Positions 8,742-17,307 of a DNA stretch of 64,000 bases are shown here, one piece after another. Origin of the DNA: DSYU01 sp964437595 (GTDB lineage: Bacteria > Chloroflexota > Anaerolineae > Anaerolineales > Anaerolineaceae); assembly GCA_964437595.1 (NCBI GenBank), contig CAYTHO010000008.1, positions 1-64,000 on the forward strand. The letters run 5' to 3'. Positions within the stretch are counted from its first letter, which is position 1. The number at the start of each line of letters is the position of its first letter. The position numbers were made by a program, and so were the translations under genes. Under the pieces are notes generated by a model, which saw only the letters and a program-made list of their open reading frames with translations, ran no database searches and had not been told where the DNA came from.

Positions 8742-9812
8742 ATGGACAGAAAAGCCCGCTCCGTTTTCTTCTTCATTGTCTGCTTGCTGCTGGTGGCTGT
8801 CGCGTTTGGGGGGCGCGTATCACCAGGATCATTTCCTGCCGCGTCTGCCAGCCGATTGGGGCAGGGCACGCGTCCCTGGGCCTACCTTCCGGCCATTTTC
8901 AACGGCATCGGCGGCCCTACCCTGGCCGACTGCCCGATTTTTCCATACGATAATATCTGGAATACCCCGGTGGACAAGCTGCCCGTGCATTCGCGCTCCG
9001 CGCAGTATATAAACAATATTGGCTTTTCGCGCGGCTTCCACGCTGATTTTGGGTCAGGGCTGTGGGATGGCGGGCCGATTGGCATTCCGTTCATCGTGGT
9101 TCCGGCATCCCAGCCCACGGTTCCGATCGAGTATATCTGGTTTGATGATGAAAGCGACCCAGGCCCCTTCCCCATTCCGCCCAATGCGCCCGTCGAAGGT
9201 GGGGCGGATAACCCAGTGAACGACGGCGACCGGCATGTGCTGGTGCTGCAGAGCGGCACGTGCATGCTGTACGAGCTGTACTATTCCTATCGCCAGCCCA
9301 ACGGCAGTTGGGAAGCTGGCTCTGGCGCTAAATACAACCTGCTGGTGAACGGCCCGCTGCGCCCGGATGGGTGGACTTCGGCGGATGCCGCCGGGCTGCC
9401 CATTTTCCCGGGCCTGGTGCGCTATGACGAAGTGGCGGCGGGGGAAATCCGCCATGCCATCCGGTTTACAACAAACAAAACGCAAGGCGCTTATGTATGG
9501 CCCGCACGGCATGAGGCTGGAGATTATGGGGTCGAATTCCCACCGATGGGCCAGCGTTTCCGTTTGAACGCATCTTTTAATGTCGCTTCCGCGCCAGCCC
9601 AGGTGCAGGTGATTCTGCGCGCCATGCAAAAATACGGCATTATCCTGGCTGATAACGGCTCGCCCTGGTACATCAGCGGCGTTCCCGATGAGCGATGGGA
9701 TAATGATCAGCTCCGTTGGATAGGCAGCCACCTGCACGGCTCGGACTTTGAGGCGGTCGATTCATCTTCTTTGATGATTAACCCGGATTCTGGGCAGGCA
9801 AAAAGGCCGTAA
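8742..9812 (+). CDS. Secreted protein of unknown function, 356 aa
   Basis: I do not recognise a named family. Residues 1-27 (MDRKARSVFFFIVCLLLVAV) form a signal peptide or membrane anchor. The mature part has no membrane segments and is rich in Trp, Tyr, Pro and Gly. It includes FPYDNIWNTPVD, SGLWDGGPIGIPFIVV, GDRHVLVLQSGTCMLYELY and ADNGSPWYISG, which suggests an all-beta extracellular domain, possibly carbohydrate-active. ATG at 8742 is chosen because GGGAGG lies 5 nt upstream; an in-frame ATG at 8676 would put 22 polar residues before the signal peptide. The gene stands alone between divergent fhs and the kinase gene. Confidence 0.7.
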   Translation: MDRKARSVFFFIVCLLLVAVAFGGRVSPGSFPAASASRLGQGTRPWAYLPAIFNGIGGPTLADCPIFPYDNIWNTPVDKLPVHSRSAQYINNIGFSRGFHADFGSGLWDGGPIGIPFIVVPASQPTVPIEYIWFDDESDPGPFPIPPNAPVEGGADNPVNDGDRHVLVLQSGTCMLYELYYSYRQPNGSWEAGSGAKYNLLVNGPLRPDGWTSADAAGLPIFPGLVRYDEVAAGEIRHAIRFTTNKTQGAYVWPARHEAGDYGVEFPPMGQRFRLNASFNVASAPAQVQVILRAMQKYGIILADNGSPWYISGVPDERWDNDQLRWIGSHLHGSDFEAVDSSSLMINPDSGQAKRP

Positions 9813-9816
9813 CGTG

Positions 9817-9822
9817 TATAAT
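9817..9822 (+). promoter_or_regulatory. -10 box upstream of kinase gene
   Basis: TATAAT lies just past the stop of the secreted-protein gene and predicts a leader of about 120 nt before the TTG start at 9950. Confidence 0.45.
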
Positions 9823-9868
9823 ATTTAGTATTATCTCGTTAACCTTAATGGAGAAACGGGGGGGAGCG

Positions 9869-9901
9869 GGTCCTGAACCAAAGGGTGTGCGGGGCAGGAC
9901 C
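9869..9901 (+). promoter_or_regulatory. Leader hairpin before kinase gene
   Basis: GGTCCTG (9869-9875) pairs with CAGGACC (9895-9901) across a 19-nt loop within the predicted 5' leader. No T-run follows, so it is not an obvious terminator; it may affect mRNA stability or translation. Confidence 0.3.
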
Positions 9902-9949
9902 AGAATGTCTTTCCCTTTGTGATGACAATCGAGAGGAGAATGGGGAGAG

Positions 9950-12900
9950 TTGGCAGATCAGTGGGAATTTAGCGGCGTCTTGATTAGACCCGGTGATACC
10001 TTTGGGGATTATCAAATCCAGGAAAAGCTGCAAGAAAGCTGCAGCTACTGCTGTACATATCGCGCCGTACAGCAGTCGACTGGCGCCGACGTTGCCTTAA
10101 AAATTTTTCACTTTTCTCATGCCAAGGCGCGGGCCTTGTTCGAGACCGAAGTCCAGAGCCTCCAGAAGATTCAGGGGTACCCGGGCATCCACCCGCTGCG
10201 TGATTTTGGCGAAAAAGACGGCTTCTTCTACATTTCCACCAATTTTGTAAAGGGTGGGTGCCTGGGACGCCTGTTGAAGAAATACCCGCAGGGGATGGAT
10301 TTACAGGTGGTGCTGGAGCTTTTCGCGCCCATCGCGGATGCCATCGATTACTGCCACGCGATGGGGATTGCCCACCGCGACCTGAAGCCTGCCAATATCC
10401 TGCTGGATGAAACCGAGCAAGGCCTGGTACCTTACCTGACCGATTTTGGCATTGCCCGGATGCTGAACGAGTCGCAAGAATACGAGACTGTCAGCTTCTC
10501 TGGAACGCTGGCCTATTCCGCGCCGGAGACCTTTGACCATCACGCGGTAAAAACGCACGCCGTCGATATTTACTCCCTGGGAGTCATTCTCTACGAAGCC
10601 CTGGAAGGCCAGCCCCCGTTCCGAGATGCTGACCCCATCCGCATGATCGATCTGCATGAAAATGCCCCGGTGCCCTATCCGCAGCGCATCGCGGCAAAAA
10701 CCAACCCGGATGTCGTTCTGGCGCTGATGCGGGCGATGTCGAAGAACCCAATCGACCGGCCTGGGTCGGCTGGTAAGCTGATCGAGGATATTCGCCGGGC
10801 CAGCGCTGCCGCGCAGAACCGCAGCGCATGGTTGGGACCTGGAAAACAGATCGATGATTATATTATCGAGGGCAGCCTGGGGGTGGGCCGCCTGAGCCAG
10901 ACCTTCCTGGCAAAAACGGCTGTCGGCAGTGAAATGGTGGTTATGAAGATCTTCGCCACCGCCAGCATGCAGCCCGACGCAATGCGCTCTTTCCGGGATG
11001 AAGTCACTGCCTTAAAAAATCTGGGGCAGCCTAAAGGCGTGCTTCCGCTGCTCGATAACGGCGAGCGCGATGGGGTGTACTACCTGGTTACGAAATATAT
11101 GCCAGACGGCAGCCTGCGCTGGCACATGGAGCAGCACCCGAAAGGCCTTTCCGGCAGCTTATCGTTCAAAGATATCATTCGTTTATTTTCACAGATTGCC
11201 GATGGGCTCGATAGCATTCATAAGCGCGGGATTGTGCACCGCGATCTAAAACCGGAGAATATTGTCCTCCGGCGGCGCGATGGGCAGTTGGAGCCCTTCC
11301 TGACGGACTTCGGCATTGCCAGAGTGCTGGCTGGCACGCAGTCGTTTTACACGCAGAACGTTACCGGAACGTTTCGCTACATGGCGCCTGAATCGTGGGA
11401 CCCAGGGTTGAAGAAATCCGCCGCGGTGGATATCTACGCTTTTGGGGTCATGCTGTTTGAAGCGCTGGAAGGCCACCCACCATATAAAGCCGAATATCCG
11501 GCCATCATCCAGCAGCACGTTTCCGGTGAGATCCCGGTGCCAGAGCGAATCGCCCGGGAATATGGCATGCAGGCGGCCAGCCTGATCATGCAGTCTATGG
11601 CGAAGAACGCTTCGGACCGGCCAAAATCGGCTGCGGGCATTATGGAGGACCTGAAACGCGCCATTCCAGGCGTTGAGATGATCGGCGAGCGCTTTGGCAG
11701 CTACCGCCTGGAACGGTTCCTGGGCGCCAGCGCGGTTGGACAGACGTTTAAGGCGCAGGATGAACAGAGCAAGGACTGGGTAGCGATTAAGATACTGCCG
11801 TTTGTCAGCCCCACCCAGGAACTGGAAATTTATCAGAAGCTGGCCCCTCAACCTGGCATTCTTGCCCTGCGCGATTCCGGGCTGCAGGACGGTAAATATT
11901 ACCTGGTGACCGACTATGCCGACGGCGGCAACCTCCGCCAACTGCTGGAGTCTCCCACAGAAAAACCTGACGCGCGGGGCATTCTGGATATGTTCCGTTC
12001 CATTGCCAGCGCGATCGACCACCTGCACCAGATGAAGATCGTCCACCGCGATATGAAACCGGAAAACGTGGTGCTGCGGAAGACAGACCAGGGTTATGAG
12101 CCGTTGATTACCGATTTCGGCATCTCGAAGGCTGTCAGCCAGACCCAATCTTTTTATACCGCAACGGTTGCGGGCACCTCTTACTATACCGCTCCCGAGG
12201 CCTGGACGCCCAGCGCCCGGCAAACGTACGCAGTGGACATTTACGCCCTGGGCATTATGCTTTATGAAGCCCTGGAAGGTGACCTGCCTTTCAAAGCCGA
12301 ATACCCTGCCATTGGGCTGCAGCACCTCTCCGCCGAAGTCCCTTACCCGAAAAAGATCGCTGCGCAAGCGGGCTCGCGCGGGGTAAATGTTCTGCTGCGC
12401 GCGCTGGCGAAGAACCCCCTCGAACGGCCTGCCTCGGCGGTGGAACTGGTTGAACAGCTTTCCCAGGCGTACGAGCGGCATTCATCAGGGGCAAGCGCTC
12501 CCTTTATGAGGGGCTTTTTCGAGCGGCTGGGAAAGGCCCTGAGCGGGCGCAGAAAGCTGGCTGCCGCTGGCGCATTGGTGCTGCTCCTGGGGGTCTCGGC
12601 TGCTTCTGTTTGGGCGGCGAGGGCGGTTCCACCCGTTCCCCCATGGGCAATTACGGTCACTTCTCAGGGTATTCTGTCCAACCCCACCTCCATTCCAATT
12701 GTGCCTGCGACCCCCACCGCTTCGCCAACGTCGCTTCAACGGTCAGCGCCGTCCGGCTCTGCTACGGCAGGCGCCGCGGTTTCGCCGACCGCTGCACTCC
12801 TTGCTACGGAAACGCCAGCGCTTACCGCAACACGCACCCCGGCGGTTGGATCTTTTGCTCAAACGGCGACCCGCGCCGCGGGCGGCCCAACCAGCACCAG

Positions 12901-13333
12901 AGCGGCGGCAACGCCTACACCCGCACGTACCGGCTCCGCGACCGTTCCGCCGCCGCCGCTGCCGCCCACCGCCACGCGCTCGCTGCTGCCCACCGCCACG
13001 CATGCCCTGCTGCCCACGGCAACGCACGCCCTCCTGCCTACGGCCACCCAGGCATTATTCCCCACGGCGACTTTGCCTGGGCTGCCAACCGCCACACCGA
13101 AACCCCCGGCAACCGCTACGCCGAAACCGCCCGCGACTGCTACGGATGCGCCTCCGCCGCCCACCGCCACGGATGCTCCGCCGCCACCAACAGTGGCGCC
13201 GCCAACAGTGGCACCACCAACAGTGGCGCCGCCAACGGTTGCTCCGCCGCAGCCAACCAGCCCCAGGCCGCCGACCAATACGCCGAAACCAGAGAATACG
13301 CCGAAGCCTACGCATACGCCGAAACCAAAGTAA
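9950..13333 (+). CDS. Transmembrane Ser/Thr protein kinase with three tandem kinase domains, 1127 aa
   Basis: Three complete Hanks-type kinase domains lie in series in the cytosolic part. Domain 1 has K51, HRDLKPAN at 142 and DFG at 165. Domain 2 has K333, HRDLKPEN at 430 and DFG at 453. Domain 3 has K614, HRDMKPEN at 699 and DFG at 722. Each also has the alphaC Glu and an APE-like segment. Glycine loops are degenerate: domain 1 has none of the usual glycines, domain 2 keeps GVG, domain 3 keeps GASAVG. A single membrane helix spans about 871-892, followed by a 230-residue extracellular Pro/Thr/Ala-rich tail of short repeats, likely wall-spanning or glycosylated. The start is TTG with GAGAGGAGAA ending 9 nt upstream. 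Phosphorylation targets are unknown. No cognate phosphatase gene is in the window. Confidence 0.92.
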   Translation: MADQWEFSGVLIRPGDTFGDYQIQEKLQESCSYCCTYRAVQQSTGADVALKIFHFSHAKARALFETEVQSLQKIQGYPGIHPLRDFGEKDGFFYISTNFVKGGCLGRLLKKYPQGMDLQVVLELFAPIADAIDYCHAMGIAHRDLKPANILLDETEQGLVPYLTDFGIARMLNESQEYETVSFSGTLAYSAPETFDHHAVKTHAVDIYSLGVILYEALEGQPPFRDADPIRMIDLHENAPVPYPQRIAAKTNPDVVLALMRAMSKNPIDRPGSAGKLIEDIRRASAAAQNRSAWLGPGKQIDDYIIEGSLGVGRLSQTFLAKTAVGSEMVVMKIFATASMQPDAMRSFRDEVTALKNLGQPKGVLPLLDNGERDGVYYLVTKYMPDGSLRWHMEQHPKGLSGSLSFKDIIRLFSQIADGLDSIHKRGIVHRDLKPENIVLRRRDGQLEPFLTDFGIARVLAGTQSFYTQNVTGTFRYMAPESWDPGLKKSAAVDIYAFGVMLFEALEGHPPYKAEYPAIIQQHVSGEIPVPERIAREYGMQAASLIMQSMAKNASDRPKSAAGIMEDLKRAIPGVEMIGERFGSYRLERFLGASAVGQTFKAQDEQSKDWVAIKILPFVSPTQELEIYQKLAPQPGILALRDSGLQDGKYYLVTDYADGGNLRQLLESPTEKPDARGILDMFRSIASAIDHLHQMKIVHRDMKPENVVLRKTDQGYEPLITDFGISKAVSQTQSFYTATVAGTSYYTAPEAWTPSARQTYAVDIYALGIMLYEALEGDLPFKAEYPAIGLQHLSAEVPYPKKIAAQAGSRGVNVLLRALAKNPLERPASAVELVEQLSQAYERHSSGASAPFMRGFFERLGKALSGRRKLAAAGALVLLLGVSAASVWAARAVPPVPPWAITVTSQGILSNPTSIPIVPATPTASPTSLQRSAPSGSATAGAAVSPTAALLATETPALTATRTPAVGSFAQTATRAAGGPTSTRAAATPTPARTGSATVPPPPLPPTATRSLLPTATHALLPTATHALLPTATQALFPTATLPGLPTATPKPPATATPKPPATATDAPPPPTATDAPPPPTVAPPTVAPPTVAPPTVAPPQPTSPRPPTNTPKPENTPKPTHTPKPK
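12979..13330 (+). repeat. Low-complexity coding repeats (Pro/Thr-rich tail)
   Basis: Successive in-frame tandem units: about four 24-nt copies encoding LLPTATHA-like octapeptides, two PKPPATAT units, two DAPPPPT units, four or more 15-nt units encoding VAPPT (about 13187-13250), then three TPKP units. Repeat number is likely to vary by slippage. Confidence 0.85.
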
Positions 13334-13349
13334 TCCGGCTCTACTCAGG

Positions 13350-13355
13350 TATAAT
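13350..13355 (+). promoter_or_regulatory. -10 box of GNAT/two-component operon
   Basis: TATAAT, 20 nt before the ATG at 13376. It would give a leader of roughly 13 nt holding a weak AGGA. Confidence 0.45.
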
Positions 13356-13375
13356 CAGTGCAGGATTTCTCTGCG

Positions 13376-13873
13376 ATGCGCACCGCTGATATGCTTGAGC
13401 TCACAATTCAACCCCTCACCGATGCGGACCGCGGCTGGCTGGAGCGATTTGCCGTGGAGCATTGGGGCGCTGACCTGATCGTCGTACACGGAGAGCGCTT
13501 TTACCTCAGCCGCCTGCCGGGGTTTGCCGCGCAGGAAGACGGCCAGGTGGTGGGGCTGATAACGTATACCATTGCGGCAGACCAGTGCGAGATCACCAGT
13601 CTCGACAGCCTGCGGGAAGGCCGGGGAATCGGCGGGGCATTGATTGACGCGGTTAAAGCCGCCGCGGCAGAGCGGGGCTGCCGCCGCCTGTTCCTCGTCA
13701 CCACCAATGATAATATCCATGCCCTGCGCTTCTACCAGCGCCGCGGTTTTGTTCTGGCGGCGCTGCGCCCGGGCGCGGTTGAGGAATCGCGCCGGATCAA
13801 ACCGGAGATCCCGCAGGTGGGGTACCACGACATCCCCATCCGGGACGAGATTGAACTGGAAATGATCTTATGA
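13376..13873 (+). CDS. GNAT-family N-acetyltransferase, 165 aa
   Basis: Acetyl-CoA-dependent acyltransferase fold. Motif A is visible as LREGRGIGGALIDAVKAAAAERGC, with the R/Q-x-x-G-x-G/A pyrophosphate-binding loop, and the following LFLVTTNDNIHALRFYQRRGF is the typical motif B with Asn and Tyr. The acceptor substrate is unknown. Starts at 13376 or 13391 are both possible; a GTG at 13358 is too close to the -10 box. The stop overlaps the response-regulator start (ATGA), so the three downstream genes are probably coupled to it, which hints that it modifies a component of the same response. Confidence 0.85.
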   Translation: MRTADMLELTIQPLTDADRGWLERFAVEHWGADLIVVHGERFYLSRLPGFAAQEDGQVVGLITYTIAADQCEITSLDSLREGRGIGGALIDAVKAAAAERGCRRLFLVTTNDNIHALRFYQRRGFVLAALRPGAVEESRRIKPEIPQVGYHDIPIRDEIELEMIL

Positions 13874-14574
13874 GCATCACCGTCCTGCTTGTTGAAGACG
13901 CCCTGGACCTGGCGCGCGTGGTACAGCGCGAGCTGGAAAATGAAGGTTACCGCGTGCTGCATACCGCCAGCGGCAAACAGGCTTTAGCGATCCAGGAGCG
14001 GGACCACCCCGATCTGCTGATCCTGGATTGGATGCTGCCCGACCTGGATGGCTTGAGCGTGCTGCGCCAGCTCCGCGCCGGGCAGGTTTTCACTCCGGTG
14101 CTGATGCTTACCGCCCGCAGTGAGGAGATCGACCGGGTGGTGGGCCTGGAAGTGGGCGCGGATGATTACCTGACCAAGCCTTTCAGCATGCGCGAGCTGC
14201 TGGCGCGGGTGCATGCCCTGCGCCGCAGGGTCGAGAACATTCAGCAAATGCTGGCCGCCGACCGCGCTCCGCACGGCGCGCCGTTGTGTTACGGCGCGCT
14301 GCGCCTCGACCCGAGCGCTTACCGCGCAACCCTGGGCAGCGCGGAACTGGACCTGACGCGCACCGAGTTTGACCTGCTGGCCCTGCTGATGCGCTCCCCG
14401 GGCCGCGCGTTCAGCCGCACCTACCTGCTCGAAGCCGTATGGGGCGGCAGTTACATCACCGGCGACCGCTCGGTGGATAACGCCGTCCTGCGCCTGCGCA
14501 AGAAACTCGGCGATCTGGGCGACGCGGTGGAGACGGTGTGGGGGGTCGGTTACCGCCTGCGGCCGGCAGCATGA
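13870..14574 (+). CDS. OmpR/PhoB-family response regulator, 234 aa
   Basis: Two-component DNA-binding response regulator. The receiver domain (residues 1-120) has the acidic pair in VEDALD, the phospho-acceptor D53 in LLILDWMLPDLDG, a Thr in MLTARS and Lys in YLTKPFSMREL. The C-terminal winged helix includes LTRTEFDLLALLMRSPGRAFSR and GDRSVDNAVLRLRKKLG, typical of the OmpR class. It overlaps the GNAT gene and the histidine kinase gene by ATGA at each end, so it almost certainly pairs with that kinase. The direct repeat at 16241-16260 is a candidate target. Confidence 0.95.
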   Translation: MSITVLLVEDALDLARVVQRELENEGYRVLHTASGKQALAIQERDHPDLLILDWMLPDLDGLSVLRQLRAGQVFTPVLMLTARSEEIDRVVGLEVGADDYLTKPFSMRELLARVHALRRRVENIQQMLAADRAPHGAPLCYGALRLDPSAYRATLGSAELDLTRTEFDLLALLMRSPGRAFSRTYLLEAVWGGSYITGDRSVDNAVLRLRKKLGDLGDAVETVWGVGYRLRPAA

Positions 14575-16238
14575 CCGTTCATTCAGTCCTTACCCGCCTA
14601 TCCGCAGCCTTCCGCTGGCTTTTCCCGGCGGGCGGCTTCTGGCTGCGCGCGGCGTTCCTGCGGGCGCTGGTCGAGGCCTGGTTGATTGCATTGGTCGTGC
14701 TCCTGGCGGCTAACCATGCCAGCCAGGACCTGGCCAACTTTTCGCTCAGTCATATCATCTTCTTCACCAGCTGCGCCTCGGGCATCTGGATGGCGCTGCG
14801 GGTCCGTCCCGTACAGGGCAAGAGTTTGCGCCGCATCTTATTGAAAGAAGCGCTTGCCGGCACGCTGCTGGGCGCGCTGCTCCTGGCAGGCGTCTTCCTG
14901 CCGCTCGTACTTCTGAACCTGGCGCAAATATTTAAGAACAGCGGCATCGGCCTGACGGTTTCGGCAGTATTCCTGGCCTGCTCGGGGCTGGCCTATTATG
15001 CCTTTCGCGGAGCGATCCGGCTGCTTTCCTATTGGAACAATCTGCGCCGCCATCGCCTGATGTGGTCGCTGACCAATGCGCACTTGAGCGTGGTCGTTTT
15101 CTCCGCGCTGTTTGCGGCTGTCCTTTTCACCGCCTATACGTTGATTACGGGCAGTAACCTTGACCTGTATGCGCAGCTTCCGCCTGCCTCTCGGTTTCTC
15201 ACCCGGCTGGTTTCCACCGTTCTGCCGATCATTGGCGTTTTCCTGATCCTGACCGCCGTTGCCCTGGCGGTGCTCCTGCCGCCATCGGCAATTTTTTCCT
15301 TCTTTTTCTCCCGGCTGCTGACCCGCCGGCTGGACCATTTGATCAAGGCTGCTCAGCACTTCCGCTCGGGAGATTATGCCGCGCGCGTGGTGACCGATGG
15401 AGAAGATGAAATTGCCCAGCTCCAATCTGACTTCAACAGCATGGCGGAAACGCTTCAGCACACTCTGGAAGAATTGAATACCGCGAACCAGGGCCTGCGC
15501 GAGGAGCAGGCTCGCGTGCAGGAACTGCTCCAGGCGCGGCGCGAGCTGGTTGCCAGCGTTTCCCACGAGCTGCGCACCCCGGTCGCTACCATGCGCGGCT
15601 ACCTGGACGCCGCCATCGACAACCCGACCCCAGGCCACGATCTGCAAGCGGATTTAGAGGTTATGCGCCGGGAGGCCGTTCGCCTGCAAACCCTCATTGA
15701 TGACCTGTTTACCCTCTCGCGCGCCGAGGCGCATGGACTGCCGCTGGAGCTGCGCCCCGTTGACGTACGCAGCCTGATCGGCGAGCGCGTGTCCGCGCTG
15801 GCCGCGCTGGCCTGGCAGTCGGGCCGCGTGGAGATCATCGCCGATGTGCCCCCCGACCTGCCGCCTGCCCTGGCCGACCCCAACCGCCTGGAGCAGGTGC
15901 TGGTGAACCTGCTGCGCAATGCCATACGCTATACCCCGCCGGGGGGCATTGTGGCGGTGACTGCCAGTGCAGAAGAAGATCACCTGCGCATCGATGTGCG
16001 CGATACTGGGGCGGGCATCTCCGTTGAGGACCTGCCCCATATCTGGGAGCGCTTTTACCGCGGCGCGTCTCCCGAAGCCGACCCTTCTGGCGGCGCCGGG
16101 TTGGGCCTGGCGCTGGTGAAGGAACTCACCGAAGCCATGGGCGGTTCGGTTTGCGTAGAAAGCCTGCCTGGGCAGGGCAGTTGCTTCACCATTCGGTTCC
16201 AGGCCGCAGAAAAAGCGCGCCCGCAGACAGCGCTGTAA
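14571..16238 (+). CDS. Membrane sensor histidine kinase, 555 aa
   Basis: Sensor partner of the preceding response regulator. Several hydrophobic segments occupy roughly residues 20-235 (for example LVEAWLIALVVLLAANHA, GTLLGALLLAGVFLPLVLL and VVVFSALFAAVLFTAYTL), followed by a HAMP linker (LTRRLDHLIKAAQHFRSGDY), the HisKA phospho-acceptor H332 in SVSHELRTP, and a HATPase_c domain with N (VNLLRNAIRYTPPG), D-x-G-x-G (DTGAGIS) and G (GGAGLGLALVKEL) boxes. The multi-helix sensor part without a large outside domain resembles intramembrane-sensing kinases. The start is fixed by the ATGA overlap. Confidence 0.93.
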   Translation: MTVHSVLTRLSAAFRWLFPAGGFWLRAAFLRALVEAWLIALVVLLAANHASQDLANFSLSHIIFFTSCASGIWMALRVRPVQGKSLRRILLKEALAGTLLGALLLAGVFLPLVLLNLAQIFKNSGIGLTVSAVFLACSGLAYYAFRGAIRLLSYWNNLRRHRLMWSLTNAHLSVVVFSALFAAVLFTAYTLITGSNLDLYAQLPPASRFLTRLVSTVLPIIGVFLILTAVALAVLLPPSAIFSFFFSRLLTRRLDHLIKAAQHFRSGDYAARVVTDGEDEIAQLQSDFNSMAETLQHTLEELNTANQGLREEQARVQELLQARRELVASVSHELRTPVATMRGYLDAAIDNPTPGHDLQADLEVMRREAVRLQTLIDDLFTLSRAEAHGLPLELRPVDVRSLIGERVSALAALAWQSGRVEIIADVPPDLPPALADPNRLEQVLVNLLRNAIRYTPPGGIVAVTASAEEDHLRIDVRDTGAGISVEDLPHIWERFYRGASPEADPSGGAGLGLALVKELTEAMGGSVCVESLPGQGSCFTIRFQAAEKARPQTAL

Positions 16239-16240
16239 AC

Positions 16241-16260
16241 CGCGACAAATTCGCGACAAT
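16241..16260 (+). promoter_or_regulatory. Direct repeat, candidate response-regulator box
   Basis: CGCGACAA occurs at 16241 and 16252, an 11-bp period typical of OmpR-family sites. It lies right after the histidine kinase stop and about 130 bp before the ABC transporter gene. Confidence 0.4.
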
Positions 16261-16392
16261 TGCAAGACCTGCCCCCGACACTCCCCAACTAAAATTGCTT
16301 CTGTAAACCAATCGTTTTTTTGACGCCTGGTGCTTGCATGACTGTTAGACACACGTCGTGCCAATTCCAGTCGTCCAGGAAAGGATAACAGC

Positions 16393-17301
16393 ATGCAAAA
16401 AATAGCGATTGCCACGTATGGTCTTACCCGCTGCTTTGGCAAGATCATAGCGGTGGATGAGATTAACCTGCGGGTGTTGAAGGGCAGTGTATATGGGTTC
16501 CTGGGTCCCAACGGAGCGGGGAAAACCACCACCATCCGCATGCTGCTGGGGCTGATCCGGCCCACGGTGGGCAAGGTGGAGCTGCTCGGCAGCCCGCTGG
16601 ACCTGGAGCGCCAGGCTCTGCTCGGCAGGGTGGGGGCGCTGGTCGAAACCCCATCACTTTACCCGCACCTCACCGGGCGAGAGAACCTCGAGCTGGTGTG
16701 TAAAATGACCGGCATTTCTCCCCACCAGATCCCCCGCGTGCTGGCGATCATGCGCCTGGCGGATTCCGCCAACCGGCTGGTGGGCCAGTATTCGATGGGC
16801 ATGCGCCAGCGTTTGGGCATGGCCCAGGCGCTGCTCGGCAGCCCCGAACTGCTCATCCTCGACGAGCCTACCAACGGCCTCGACCCGGCGGGCATCCACG
16901 AGATCCGCGACCTGATCACCCATCTCCCACAGGAACAGGGTGTGACCGTCTTCCTCTCCAGCCACCTGCTGAATGAGGTGGAACAAATGGCCACCCACGT
17001 AGGCATCATCCAGCAGGGACACCTGCTCTTCCAGGGCCCGCTTGACAGCTTGCAGGCGCGGTTGGAAGATTCGCTCACTCTTGGCGTGGATCGGGTTGAG
17101 GATACGGAAAAGCTGCTGGCGCAGAATGGCTGGAAGTTTTCGCGCCACGTAAACGGCTCGACGCGCCTGGTCATTAAGGTGAACGGCGCCTCAGACGCCG
17201 CGCTGGTGAATACCCAGCTTGTTACAGCGGGCATCCATGTATATCACCTCAGCATGAATCAGGTATCGCTTGAGGAAATATTTCTCAAAATTACACAGTA
17301 G
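16393..17301 (+). CDS. ABC transporter ATP-binding protein, 302 aa
   Basis: Nucleotide-binding subunit of a BcrA/CcmA-type exporter. Walker A GPNGAGKTTT, Q-loop region around LVETPSLYPHLTG, signature YSMGMRQRLGMA, Walker B LLILDEPTNGLDPAG and the H-loop in VFLSSHLLNEVE are all intact. The C-terminal 90 residues are the accessory domain usual for drug or bacteriocin exporters. AAAGGATAACAGC precedes the start. The permease gene follows after 6 bp. The position behind a two-component system suggests induction by envelope-active compounds. Confidence 0.93.
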   Translation: MQKIAIATYGLTRCFGKIIAVDEINLRVLKGSVYGFLGPNGAGKTTTIRMLLGLIRPTVGKVELLGSPLDLERQALLGRVGALVETPSLYPHLTGRENLELVCKMTGISPHQIPRVLAIMRLADSANRLVGQYSMGMRQRLGMAQALLGSPELLILDEPTNGLDPAGIHEIRDLITHLPQEQGVTVFLSSHLLNEVEQMATHVGIIQQGHLLFQGPLDSLQARLEDSLTLGVDRVEDTEKLLAQNGWKFSRHVNGSTRLVIKVNGASDAALVNTQLVTAGIHVYHLSMNQVSLEEIFLKITQ

Positions 17302-17307
17302 GTTCTT

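Noticed and set aside
11246..12481. 411-codon minus-strand open frame inside the kinase gene
   Set aside because: Antisense shadow of domains 2 and 3 of the kinase; no recognisable motifs.
12610..13478. Two long plus-strand open frames of about 259 codons overlapping the kinase tail
   Set aside because: They arise because the Pro/Thr repeat DNA lacks stops in other frames; their products are Arg/His/Ala-rich low complexity with no ribosome-binding site.
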